Of a stretch of 64,000 nt of DNA, positions 1 to 9,750 are shown piece by piece. The stretch is from Amia ocellicauda. Taxonomy: Eukaryota; Chordata; Actinopteri; Amiiformes; Amiidae. The translations under genes and the position numbers were made by a program. The first letter of the stretch is position 1. Each line of letters starts with the position of its first letter. The notes beneath the pieces are model-generated. The model was given only the letters and a program-made list of their open reading frames with translations, did no database searches and was not told the DNA's origin. The stretch lies in the NCBI RefSeq assembly GCF_036373705.1, contig NC_089866.1, positions 4,287,001-4,351,000 on the forward strand, given 5' to 3'.

Positions 1-490
1 TTTGCCGTGTGATAAACGACAGCCATTAATTCTTCTGCAGACACGAGATTTTATACACAACTGCACTGAAAACAGCCTAATGAGGTGTGACACACGAGCA
101 GCGTCTTCACTGCTGATACTCGCTAATTGAATCTCAGACGCACCGCCAAACATTTAGATTAATCAGCCTGAGTTTTGCCTTAATCTCCTGTGACAAACAT
201 GGATGTTTGTTTTCCTCCACAACAGCTTAATTGAATATCTCAAGAACAAATCCCTTTGCTTTTTGCAATTGGATCAACTGGTTTAATGATTTTCTTCCAG
301 GCAGGTCTTTAATTATGTCAGAATTAGTGCGCTGATAATGGCCTGTCCTTACTCGTTTTAAACGGTTTTTTTGCGACACTGAAATGAAACACTTTATTTA
401 ACAATAGCTGAGTTATTGAATTGGGTCCATCCACTTCCATGTCCTTCCAGGGAACTCAGATGTAAGCAGCCCGGCGTCAATGTGCCGTAC

Positions 491-1981
491 CAGTGTGTGC
501 GGCTATAGGCGCCGGGTCCTCAGCAGTGGCCGTGTCCCCCCTGTGCATCAGGGTCTGCAGAGCTTCATCCAGGTCCCACTGCTCCAGCAGCTAAGGCAAC
601 ATAGGACAGCCAAATCAAACCTCTTATTAGATGCATACCATTTCATTTAAAAGATAAATAGATCTATGAATTATTTAAAATATCCCAAATCTTGCAAGTC
701 TCTTCAAAGACACTTATTATTTTGGCAAATGTAACTTGCTTTGTATTTATTTTTTCTCCAACTGACAGATACTCCAACCTACCTGCAGAGAAAGCCCGTT
801 TGATTGGACTTTCTCAGGCTTTTCTCGCAGCTCCTCCTGGGATTGGGAACGCAGCAGCTCCCTGAGGCCGACTGTTCTCCCATGAGCCTCGGCATCTAAA
901 TCCTCCTCAGGACCGTCTCCATTGGCAGATGAGGTTCTCTCTCCTCTGGCTGCATCAGCAGAGACGCATGACAGGGGGAAGGCAAGGTCATCCGAAATGC
1001 TCCGATCACTGGATTTCCCCTCAGTCCAACACTGCCTTGGTTTCCTCCCTCTAAGTTGTTCCTAGAATATAAAAAGAAGATTAAATTAAAGATGCAAAAA
1101 GTTGTCAAAAGCATGACACAATACATGACACAATATATTACATATGTAAAACAAATATTTGCAAAGGTTTAATTCTGTTTTGTCAACTTGCTGATACATT
1201 TGTTAAAAATGAAAGTGTTCACACCAGTATAAGAATACAAAGGGCTATCATATAATGCAATTTAAAAGCCCCTTTAATCAAGCCAGAATGCACTTTAAGT
1301 CACCTATAATTCTGATGATGTTTTTAAAAAAATTAGTTACATTAAGCAAAACAAAAACATCTGTGAAACCACAAGGTTTCCACCAAGCTGAACCATATCT
1401 TTATATACATTAATTAACTAATTTACCTCGAGCTCTGGGTCCTCGAAGAATAAGTAGTGGGACTCCTCTGACGATCCTGGGAGCAGGGGAGCTGGGTCTC
1501 GGTTAGAGACCAACAGCTCCTCCTCACCGTCGGACTGCGGAGAGGGACGGGACAGGACAGGACGGGACAGGATGGGACAGGGCTGACATTGAATCCCTGC
1601 TGGCCGATTGAACTTCTCCCAGTCAGGGTCAGTTCTGGTCCTGGTGTAGCAGTGGTTCTGCTAATTGAACTAGTGAATTACATTATTCGTCAAAACTAAT
1701 ACTGTGCAGTGTATTGAAACATCCCCTTGAAAGCAGAGTGACTGTAGTTCTACCCAGTTTTACACCAAGACCATAGCATCAATGGGATCACTGTGGACAC
1801 TACTGTCCCGGCCAGAGTCTCTGAAAGATCAGGCCATTACTAATATATCTGTTAAGACACACACACTGAAATGCGAGACACTGTCCACAACGGGGCTTAC
1901 TGTGCCGCAGGAGGCGTCCGAGTCCAGGGCCGGGATGCAGGCCGGCACACGGGCGAGCATGGAGCGGCAGTCCGAGCTCAT
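491..1981 (-). CDS. dnaaf8: DNAAF8 (C16orf71/Daap1), N-terminal part, truncated by window edge
   Basis: Four coding exons read right to left: 1901-1981 (ATG at 1981), 1427-1534, 783-1061 and 491-590. All have AG acceptors and GT donors; the first three are phase 0 and give 27, 36 and 93 codons. The fourth encodes about 33 codons and probably splices at 491/490; read through, it meets a stop within about 20 bases. Identification rests on short stretches matching my memory of human C16orf71: LDSD in exon 1, DGEEELLV followed by an SEES stretch in exon 2, and WDLDEALQTL in exon 4. The protein is acidic and low-complexity, as in the family. Known role: vertebrate factor in DynAP condensates of multiciliated cells, helping outer dynein arm assembly. 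It is head-to-head with ANKS3, as in human. The C-terminal part should lie left of position 1; I saw no convincing exon in 1-480. Confidence 0.72.
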
Positions 1982-2299
1982 TCTCACCCAGACTGCAACA
2001 GACAGTAAGACAGTGAGGAATTATGAATTGACCATTGGAAAGCTCTCCATACACCCGATAACAATCACTAATGACGGCACACCTGGATTTCCTATAGGCC
2101 CCCACAGGCCCCCACAGGCCCGCAAAGCATCTCTGGCTACTACGGTCTTTCACCTCGACTAACTAAATAACTAGACATTAAGAAGCCATACCTTGCGGAT
2201 GTGTATAACGTCCAATTGCACATAAAAAGGCGAAACTTTAAAAACAAAACGGACTTTTTTGGCCGCCGTCTCGAGCTCTTACAGTTGGGCAGTTTGGCG

Positions 2300-2313
2300 G
2301 TTACCAGGGCAAC
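2300..2313. promoter_or_regulatory. RFX X-box between DNAAF8 and ANKS3
   Basis: GTTACCAGGGCAAC matches the imperfect inverted-repeat X-box bound by RFX factors (GTNRCC, short spacer, RGYAAC) with both half-sites intact. It lies 319 bases upstream of the DNAAF8 start codon and about 1.36 kb upstream of the ANKS3 start codon. RFX factors drive many ciliary genes, and both flanking genes are ciliary, so this is a plausible shared element. Function is inferred from sequence only. Confidence 0.65.
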
Positions 2314-2336
2314 GCGGTGCCGCAGCTGGTCCTGGG

Positions 2337-2346
2337 ACCGGAAGTG
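2337..2346 (+). promoter_or_regulatory. ETS/GABPA-type site near the X-box
   Basis: ACCGGAAGTG is a consensus ETS-family (GABPA-like) site 23 bases from the X-box, in a GC-rich stretch typical of a TATA-less proximal promoter. It most likely belongs to the DNAAF8 core promoter. Inferred from motif only. Confidence 0.5.
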
Positions 2347-2756
2347 ATCACGACCCCCCCCCCACACGTCATAAACGCGCACAGATATCAGTTATTACAT
2401 TAAAACATGTTTTAAAATAACCTTCATTCCGTAATAATGCAAATCTCTCCGAAGTCTGTAGCGAACATAACAAGCGAGATGCTACCCGTCACATAGGTGA
2501 GAGGGCCGGTCAATGTGTGTTTGGTGTTTTTTTTTTAAATATGTATAATATTTTTTTAAAGCTGTAACAACTACTTATCGACTATTTTGCCGCTGTTAAA
2601 AAGTTTCACCACTGTTTTATGACGTATTTACTCATAATATATCCCTTAAAGGAAACTTAATCTCACACATCCCGCAGACGAACATTAAGGGTTTACTTTC
2701 AATTGGCCAACAGACTCTGGTGGATCCCGAGTCGCAGCCTCAGCCCGGTGCACCAC

Positions 2757-2836
2757 GGGAAATGTAGTTCAGCGCGGGAGACTGGGACTCGGGAATCCTG
2801 CAGGCTGGGAGAAGGCGACAGACTACACATCCCATG
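2757..2836. promoter_or_regulatory. Inverted pair of ZNF143/Staf-like sites, probable ANKS3 promoter
   Basis: On the minus strand 2768-2757 reads ACTACATTTCCC; on the plus strand 2822-2836 reads ACTACACATCCCATG. Both resemble the ZNF143 (SBS) consensus ACTACAnnTCCCA and face opposite ways about 55 bases apart. An ATTGG (inverted CCAAT) lies at 2702-2706. ZNF143 sites are typical of CpG-rich and bidirectional vertebrate promoters. The ANKS3 transcript probably starts near here, with a noncoding first exon spliced to the acceptor at 3650-3651. Confidence 0.5.
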
Positions 2837-3611
2837 TTTTAAAAGAGCGATTTCCTGGAGCGAAGGTGCAAATACAAGCAACTCGTAGCTTGGTTTTATT
2901 TATTGAGGTAGCGAAACTTTAAACGTCTTTGCCCACAAACACAAAAAAGGACTCCAACAGGTTAGATCATGCTTTTTAATAAACACTTTCTTGTGTTTTG
3001 AATTGCATCACTTTCACTTTTTAGGTGTGACCTGCTTCTTGTGTTATTTGACCGACTGCAGCGGCTGTGGGACTCAATCGTTTAAAAGTCCACTTGTTCT
3101 GAGGTTTAATGCTAAACTATATAACTAACTGGAGGTTAATGGGCAATACTGTGATTGCAAAATATTAGGCTAAGTTTAGATCACAGTTGTTTAGGAATTA
3201 TATTCAGCTAGGAGCAAAACGCAACAGGCGCTACTGCGTTTGTTTGTTTCTAATAACTATTGCAATATTTTCGTATTTGATGGTTGTGCGTCTCTGCTGC
3301 ACTAATCTGTGCGATGCATGTTGAATGAATTGTTGATTTACAGTAAAGAATGGATGTAAACATTCAGCCTTGAAAAGGACGCGCTTCAATTGCTACCAGA
3401 TTTATTTTCCAGTGTAACACGTTGATATTGATGTGCACTAGTGTTGATTATAGAAAATGAAATCATCCAAATTACTACCAATCAATTACTATTTTTAGCA
3501 GTGTTTATGAAGAGTCACCCTTAGTGAACCCCACACCCCCCAACCCACTCCTTGTTCTGATCCACAGACTGGTCACCTGGCCTTCCTTTCTGCTGTGCGT
3601 TGGGTTTCTGT

Positions 3612-3638
3612 TGTGTGTGTGTGTGTGTGTGTGTGTGT
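3612..3638 (+). repeat. (TG)n microsatellite next to the ANKS3 coding-exon acceptor
   Basis: An uninterrupted run of about 13 TG units ends 12 bases before the AG acceptor (3650-3651) that precedes the first ANKS3 coding exon. It therefore takes the place of much of the polypyrimidine tract. Confidence 0.85.
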
Positions 3639-3661
3639 TGTGTTTGGGCAGGAGGAGCAGC

Positions 3662-6600
3662 ATGTCGGAGCTGAGCGATGAGGCCAGCGAGTCGGAGCAG
3701 CTGGGGGCCAGCCTGTCGGTGTGGCTGGGAGCCGGACAGCTGGTTCGGCCCGAGGAACTGAACGTGCCCCTGGACCTGCACACCGCCTGCTCCATCGGGC
3801 AGTACGACGTGGTGGCCGAGTGCATCCGCAGGTGGGTGAAGGTGGGGGGGCTGCACTTCTGGGATCATGTCGGGCAGAGGGGGGGAAATCCCCGTTCTTG
3901 TGGGTCATGTTTTTTGTCCAGATTTATGTTTGATTGACTAATTGATTGATTGATTTGATCCCCCCCCACCCCGCTCAGGAAGGAGGTGGACGTGAATGGG
4001 AAGAACGTGGGCGGATGGACTCCCCTGATGTACGCGGCCTACATCGGGCACGACAACATCGCCAACCTGCTGCTGGAGGCCGGGGTCAGCGTCAACGCCC
4101 TCACCCCCGCGGGACAGACGCCGCTGATGCTGGCCGCCAGCTGCGGGAACGAGAGCATCGCCTACTTCCTCCTGCAGGTCAGGACCTCCGCCGTGCCGCC
4201 GAGAAGCACCTAGCAGGATGACACGAGAGAGAGAAGAGCGAGGGAATGAGAGGAGGTGCTGCTTGTGTGCAGGAAAGGTCAGGAAAGGGTGATGACAGTG
4301 CCTGAAGGCCTCTTGTTTTGTCTCCCGAAAGCAAGGTGCTGAGCTGGAGCAGAAGGACAAGAGAGGATGGACGGCCCTGTTCCACTGCACCAGCACTGGA
4401 CATCAGCAGGTGGTCAAATTCCTCCTGGACAATAATGCGGATGCCAACGTCAAGTGAGTCAACTTGGCACACACAGGTGGCATGTAGTGAAAGGCATTTG
4501 ATTGATTATAGGTTATGAGTGGTAAAAGGGCACATCTGACCCCTTTCCTCTTGGCTTTGTTCAGAGGGTAGGTTTGTGGCGATTCAAATACTTATCTTCA
4601 ACTCCTTGTTGTTCTTTTTGTTGGCCTCTTATTCATACGCGTTTGCTAATTGTCATACTGTGTAACCAACGATCGCTCACCCAATCGCAGGGAACCCAAA
4701 TCCGGCTTCACTCCCCTCATGGAAGCTGCTGCGTCGGGCCACGAGATCATCGTACAGTATCTCCTGCAGCACGTGAGTGTAGTCCAGCCGCAGTGTAGAA
4801 TAAAGGGCTGTGGGAAGGCTCTGGTCCCGCCTGTGTGGGGGTTGCTATTTTTGTGACTCTCTCGAGGCACAACGCTGTGTGTTTCAGGGGGTGAAGATGG
4901 ACGAGAGGAACAGCAAGGGAGAAACGGCTCGGGCCCTGGCCATGCTGTATGGACACACTAAGGTCGCCGGCCTCATCGACGTGCACACGGTGGCCACTCT
5001 CCCCAAACCAGGTACCATCGTGGTGCGGGGGGGAGGCCCAGCTAGTGCGGTTCGGTGACCGAGGAACATCAGTGTTTGTCAGTTGCATTTGCCAAATAAT
5101 TGTGGCACAGCGGTGAGTTTTACCCACCGCTGTGCCACACTCCAGGTGGTGAAATGATTGTCCCTCTCTGTTCTCCGTGCGGCAGGTCACTATGAAGACC
5201 TCAGCTCGTCTGAAGACTCGGACAGCGCCCCCCGGAGGCCACGCCCCACCCGCAGCAAGGTCAAAGGGCCCAGCATCCACGACGGCCCCCAGGCCATCGC
5301 CAAGTTCAGGGTCGGGGGAGCCAGCCGGCACTGCGGTAACTGTCCCCCCTCTCAGGGCTCTCCCTCTCTCTCTCTCCTGCTACTTGTTATAGCTGCAACA
5401 ACATGGCCTAGATACACTGGGGGGAAAAAAACGATAAGCCAAAACATCATAGTTATTTTCCTCAGCCTACAAATTAGTTCCAAATATATCAGCATAAAAG
5501 ATTCGGGAAGCTATTTTTTATGTTCTTTAAAAGCTTTTTTAAAGTCACGCAGAGAGCTTTGGCTCACTAGGAGGTATAGCCACTGTACAGAGTGTGGAGG
5601 TCTCCTACCCAGGGGCTCCTCTGCGGGGGGTGACTGAAACGACATCGTGTCCTTGTGACTGTGAGCAGCCGATCATTGTTTAACCCCACGTGTTCCAGAG
5701 CCCACCGTGGCACCGCCGGGGTACGTGACATTTCGGAACGAGGGGGAGCAGAGCGAGGGGATCTGTAACCGGGACGTCACCTCGCCCATCAATGAGCTGG
5801 ATGTGCAGAGCACCAGCAGCAGAGGTACGACCCCCCCAGGTCCTTTTTGCAACAGGGAATGCAAAGGGGAAAGCGGTTTGAAGTTGTTTCACAGGACTGG
5901 TGCCAGGTCGTGCCGGCGCTCTGCCTCTCTGTTCCCCGGTGTCTGACGGCAGCATGTGCGACGTATTCCCTTCCCCAGACGAGAGCCCCTTCTTCGACAA
6001 CGACACGCTCACCATCCGGAGCAGCAGCAGCAGCAGCGAGGGGCTCCCGCGCATGCTCGGGATCAGCCGCGACGGCTCCCTGGAAAGCAACGAGGTCAGG
6101 ATGCTTGAATGTTAATGTCTTAGATTAATATTGCTTATCATGCCCAGATATCAATGTGTTTTTTTAAATATAAAAGGTTAAATGTCCATTTTAAACAATT
6201 ATTTGGCAAATGGACATTTTCCACACTGATGTGCAGTTTATCACGTAAATTATCACGACAATCAGGAACCTGGGGAGGATTTCTTCGGATTTCAGCCTTA
6301 TTTGCCCAACATAGGGTTTAAACATCTAAAATGTCATACTTTTCTTGATGGGCTAGCCAGATAATGTGTGCGCTGGACACAGAAGTCCATTGCGCGGGTC
6401 TCCTGTGTCATATCCACTCTCACCCGCACCTCCCTCCCCAGGACTCAGACCAGGCCAAGAGGAGCTCAGCTCGGCGGCTGAACAAAGGCCACCACCACAA
6501 AAGCAAGAGTCGCCACGGCAGCAGTGAGAGTCCGCAGCCCAGCAGCACCGGGAATTGTGGGATGCGCAGACCGGCCAGCCCACCCCCAGCATACGCCGGT

Positions 6601-8780
6601 CCCAAGGCACGTGTCACCGTGGGCAGATTCCCGGCCTAGTTTCGGCCACATGTTTTCTGGGTGCCACTCCCGCTGCCTCTTTTAATGGGATTAATTCCAG
6701 CCTCACCCAGTTCTGACGCCTCTCCCATTGATTTTCATTCCCAAACGTGTCTCTCTCTCTCTCTCTCTCTCTCTCAGGACCTGGCCGAGTTCCTGGAGCA
6801 GATTGGCTTCTCCAAATACCTCCCCCTGCTGGAGGAGCAGGACATCGACCTGCGCATCTTCCTCACCCTCACAGAGAACGACCTGAAGGAAGTGGGCGTC
6901 ACGTGAGTCAGATTTCCAAGGCCTTCAAGCCGCAGTCTGCAAAGCCAGGCTCGGGTTATTTCAAGCAGCTTTCTGTATTCTGAGTAAGCCTGCAGTCTGT
7001 AGTCTGAAATAAGTTCAAACTTTATTAACCGTATTAAGAGTTCTCTGCTTAATCGATACAATTAGGTCAATAGCTGGCAGCCTGTAAAATCAATCTGCTG
7101 CACAGAGGGAGCCACTTGTTTGCCTGCCTGCACAGCTTTCTTTTCCCAAGCTGTCATTGCACATGAAAATCACATTCTCTGTGCAATGAAGTGAAGGTTA
7201 TGACGGCCCGGCTGGTCCCCCGGGGGTCCCTTGTCAGGATTGGATTTCCCTGAGCATGTATCCAGTCTCCGCTGACTAAAGAATGATCCTGAAGTAATGG
7301 ACGAGATTTACTCCAGGCAAGAACAAAAGGCACACAAAAGCCTCCCGGTCCGCTGAAACACAGGCTATAATGGAGAGCGGTCTGCTGCGGACTCTGGGCA
7401 GCTGGCAGTTAGTTTGACGCGTCTTGTGAAAGGCAGCGGGTTTCAGAGACCTGTAGGCCTGTGAGGTGGACGGGTCATCCCTGCCCCAGTGTGCGTCTCC
7501 AAATGAGTCAGAAGTGGGGTTGAGGCACTGAGATGGATCTTGCTGCCCATGACTCTGCTCTCCCCTCCCCAGGCTTTTTGGGCCCAAGCGGAAGATGACG
7601 TCGGCGATCGCACGGTGGCACAGCAGCACCCGGCCGCCCAGCGACGCCCTGGAGCAGGCCTACGCAGACCAGCTGGAGGCGGAGATGCAGGAGATGGCCA
7701 TCCAGCTGCACAAGGTACCGATGCTGGCGTTCGCCTCATGACTGCAGTGGCTCAGCGGAGGGGCGGGGTTGAAATATGAGCCAGTCCTGCTGACGGGCAT
7801 CGCAGAGGAACTCCTCACACAGGGGGGAGATGACCAACCGTCCTCTCTTTCTCCTTCTCTCTCTCCCCCCCGTGCAGAAGTGCGAGGAGGCGGAGGCGCT
7901 GCGGGGCCAGGTGTCCCAGGAGAGGGAGCTGCGCACCGTGATGGAGAGCTGCCTGATGGAGGACAAGATGGCCTGGAAGAGGGTGCACCAGGAGCTCGTG
8001 GAGGCGCACAGGCTGGCGCAGGAGACGGGGAGGGCGCTGGAGAGAGTGCGGTGTGTCTAGGGGGGAAGAGGGTGGAAGGGAGGGGGAGTTATGGTGGTGA
8101 ATATGGCTCAAAGACGCCTCCCAACACTGTAACAGCATCCCTGTACCGTGGCTGTCCACAGGGCCTGCCAGGCGGAGATGTGTGCCAGGATGCGGAGTGA
8201 TAGTGTCATTGCGCGCCGCCCCGAGGCCAGAGCCAGGCTGAAGGGGGAGGCTGGAGGCAAAGGTGAGTGAAACCTCTGATCTTTGACAAAAAAATAAATA
8301 AAAAGTAAGTACAATAAATGGCATAAGGTGCCACCCTAAACACACAGGGCAGGAATGCAGAGACTATAGTAATTAATTAGGATCAAATATCTGAAACGTA
8401 TAAAATATATTTATATTTAAATCCCAGTGTGCTTCCCACAGCTCTCCAATAGCCTGTGTGTTTTGGCTCAGTGTGTATGTGCGCTTTACAGGTGCTGACA
8501 CGTGGAAAGAGGGCCTGACGTCCCTCAGCCTGTCAGAGCTGACCTCGAAGCTGGAAGCGTACCAGGAGGAAATGGGTAAGGGCAGGCGGGGTTTTTTTTT
8601 TAAATTATTGTTGCACCACCAAACCATTTCACTCCCCAGGCCAGCTATTCCCTATAGGGCTCCCGCTCACCTGCGTGTCTCTGTTGTTGCTCCCCAGGGA
8701 AGGCATTGCTTTTGGTCACCAAGAGTCTGGAGGGGCTGAGTGACCCAGAGAAAGGGGCTGGGGTCGGGGCCGAGTCCTAG
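3662..8780 (+). CDS. anks3: ANKS3, ankyrin repeat and SAM domain protein 3
   Basis: Fifteen coding exons: 3662-3831, 3979-4177, 4332-4453, 4691-4772, 4888-5011, 5186-5335, 5699-5824, 5979-6094, 6442-6606, 6778-6902, 7573-7714, 7878-8050, 8162-8262, 8492-8575, 8698-8780. They sum to 1962 nt, 653 aa plus TAG; human ANKS3 is about 656 aa. Six ankyrin-type repeats fill roughly residues 35-215 (GWTPLMYAA, QTPLMLAAS, GFTPLMEAA). A linker with a conserved DVTSPINE stretch and a serine run (AGC repeat near 6018) follows. The SAM domain starts at residue 419 (DLAEFLEQIGFSKYL) and runs to LFGPKRKM. A coiled coil lies at about 500-570. Known role: cilium-linked adaptor working with ANKS6, NEK7 and BICC1 in laterality and kidney. 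The 6606/6607 donor is GC. The start codon opens the first exon matching the human N-terminal region, 10 bases after its acceptor. Confidence 0.95.
5101..5139. repeat. 15-bp perfect inverted repeat in an ANKS3 intron
   Basis: TGTGGCACAGCGGTG (5101-5115) is perfectly complementary to 5125-5139, with a 9-base loop. It sits in the intron between exons 4888-5011 and 5186-5335, ending 46 bases before the acceptor. The RNA could form a stable hairpin. No function is evident. Confidence 0.7.
6750..6775 (+). repeat. (TC)n microsatellite forming a splice-acceptor tract in ANKS3
   Basis: About 13 TC units lead directly into the AG acceptor at 6776-6777 of the exon that opens the SAM domain. The repeat is itself the polypyrimidine tract. 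Confidence 0.85.
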
Positions 8781-9464
8781 GCCACACCGGTGAGTGTCCA
8801 CGGTGCAGGTATCCTCATTCCCCCCCTCCCCGTCTCTCAGCATGGTCCGTGCTGAAGCAATCGCTCTTTAGCGGCCTGGCACGGTCACCAGGTGTTTGCC
8901 AAGAACTGTTTGTCCTGTTGTGTGAGCCCTGCTGATCCCTGGACTCTCTGGCACCGATCTTTTCAGGTGATAAAGTGGTCGCTGACGGAGGGTGACTGTG
9001 CCACCCTGGACAAGCTTTGCCACAAGAGGCGTGGCCTTGGCAGCGCTGGGCTCGCCAGGGATCAGACAAGCGGGCGGCAGGGCAGATGCCCCATCAGCCT
9101 GTGCTACGGACACTTGGCGACGAGAGGCCGTGATTTCTGCCCTAAGTGGCCCTCCCCACCTGGTGGAGAATGATTGACTGAGCCACAGAACTCCAGGGCC
9201 AATAGGGATGTCACTTATGAAGAATCCCCCATAATGCACCATTCTGTGGTGACTCCTTTTCCAGTGAACACAGAATGTATGAAGACCTTCATTTGACTTT
9301 AAAAAAGGGCCAACATAATTCAGTATAGTTTACTACTGAGGTAGAAACAGACAATGGAGATGTCATCAATGTATTGTTCTTTAAAACAATGGCCTATTAT
9401 ACTGGTTGCCTTTTATCTGAGGATATCAAGGATATTTTAACTCAGGTTTGATTAAAAATGTATA
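8781..9464 (+). other. Probable ANKS3 3'UTR start; no gene seen
   Basis: Sequence directly after the ANKS3 stop. No splice-consistent exon is visible. The 3' end is unclear; an ATTAAA at about 10371-10376 in an AT-rich stretch is one candidate polyadenylation signal, which would make a 3'UTR of about 1.6 kb carrying the MITE at 9465-9750. Confidence 0.35.
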
Positions 9465-9750
9465 CAGTATTGTGCGAATATTTTAGGCAGGTCTGTCAAT
9501 GCTGTGAAGTAAGAATGCTTTCAGAAATAGACATGTTAATAGATTATATTTATCACTTAACAAAATGCAAAATGCTGTTTTGAAGGCAAAGGGTGGTCAC
9601 ACCAAATATTGATTTTATGTAGATTTTTCTTCTGTTCAGTCACTTTGCATTTAGTTAATTGATAAATATAATCTACTAACATGTCTATTTTTGAAAGCAT
9701 TCTTACTTCACAGCATTGACAGACCTGCCTAAAACGTTTGCACAGTACTG
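9465..9750. mobile_element. MITE with long terminal inverted repeats, Tc1/mariner type
   Basis: A 286-bp fold-back element begins CAGTATTGTGC and ends with the complement of CAGTACTGTGC, flanked by TA on both sides (9463-9464, 9751-9752), the expected Tc1/mariner target duplication. The arms (about 9465-9574 and 9642-9750) are some 110 bp and mostly identical, including GGCAGGTCTGTCAATGCTGT. There is no coding capacity. The short centre resembles internal sequence of a common fish Tc1 family, so this is probably a non-autonomous deletion derivative. Confidence 0.85.

Noticed and set aside
1782-2162. 126-codon plus-strand frame in the DNAAF8 first-exon region
   Set aside because: Antisense to DNAAF8 exon 1 and its intron; no motif or splice support.
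5158-5637. 159-codon frame
   Set aside because: Out-of-frame reading through the ANKS3 exon 5186-5335 and into the intron.
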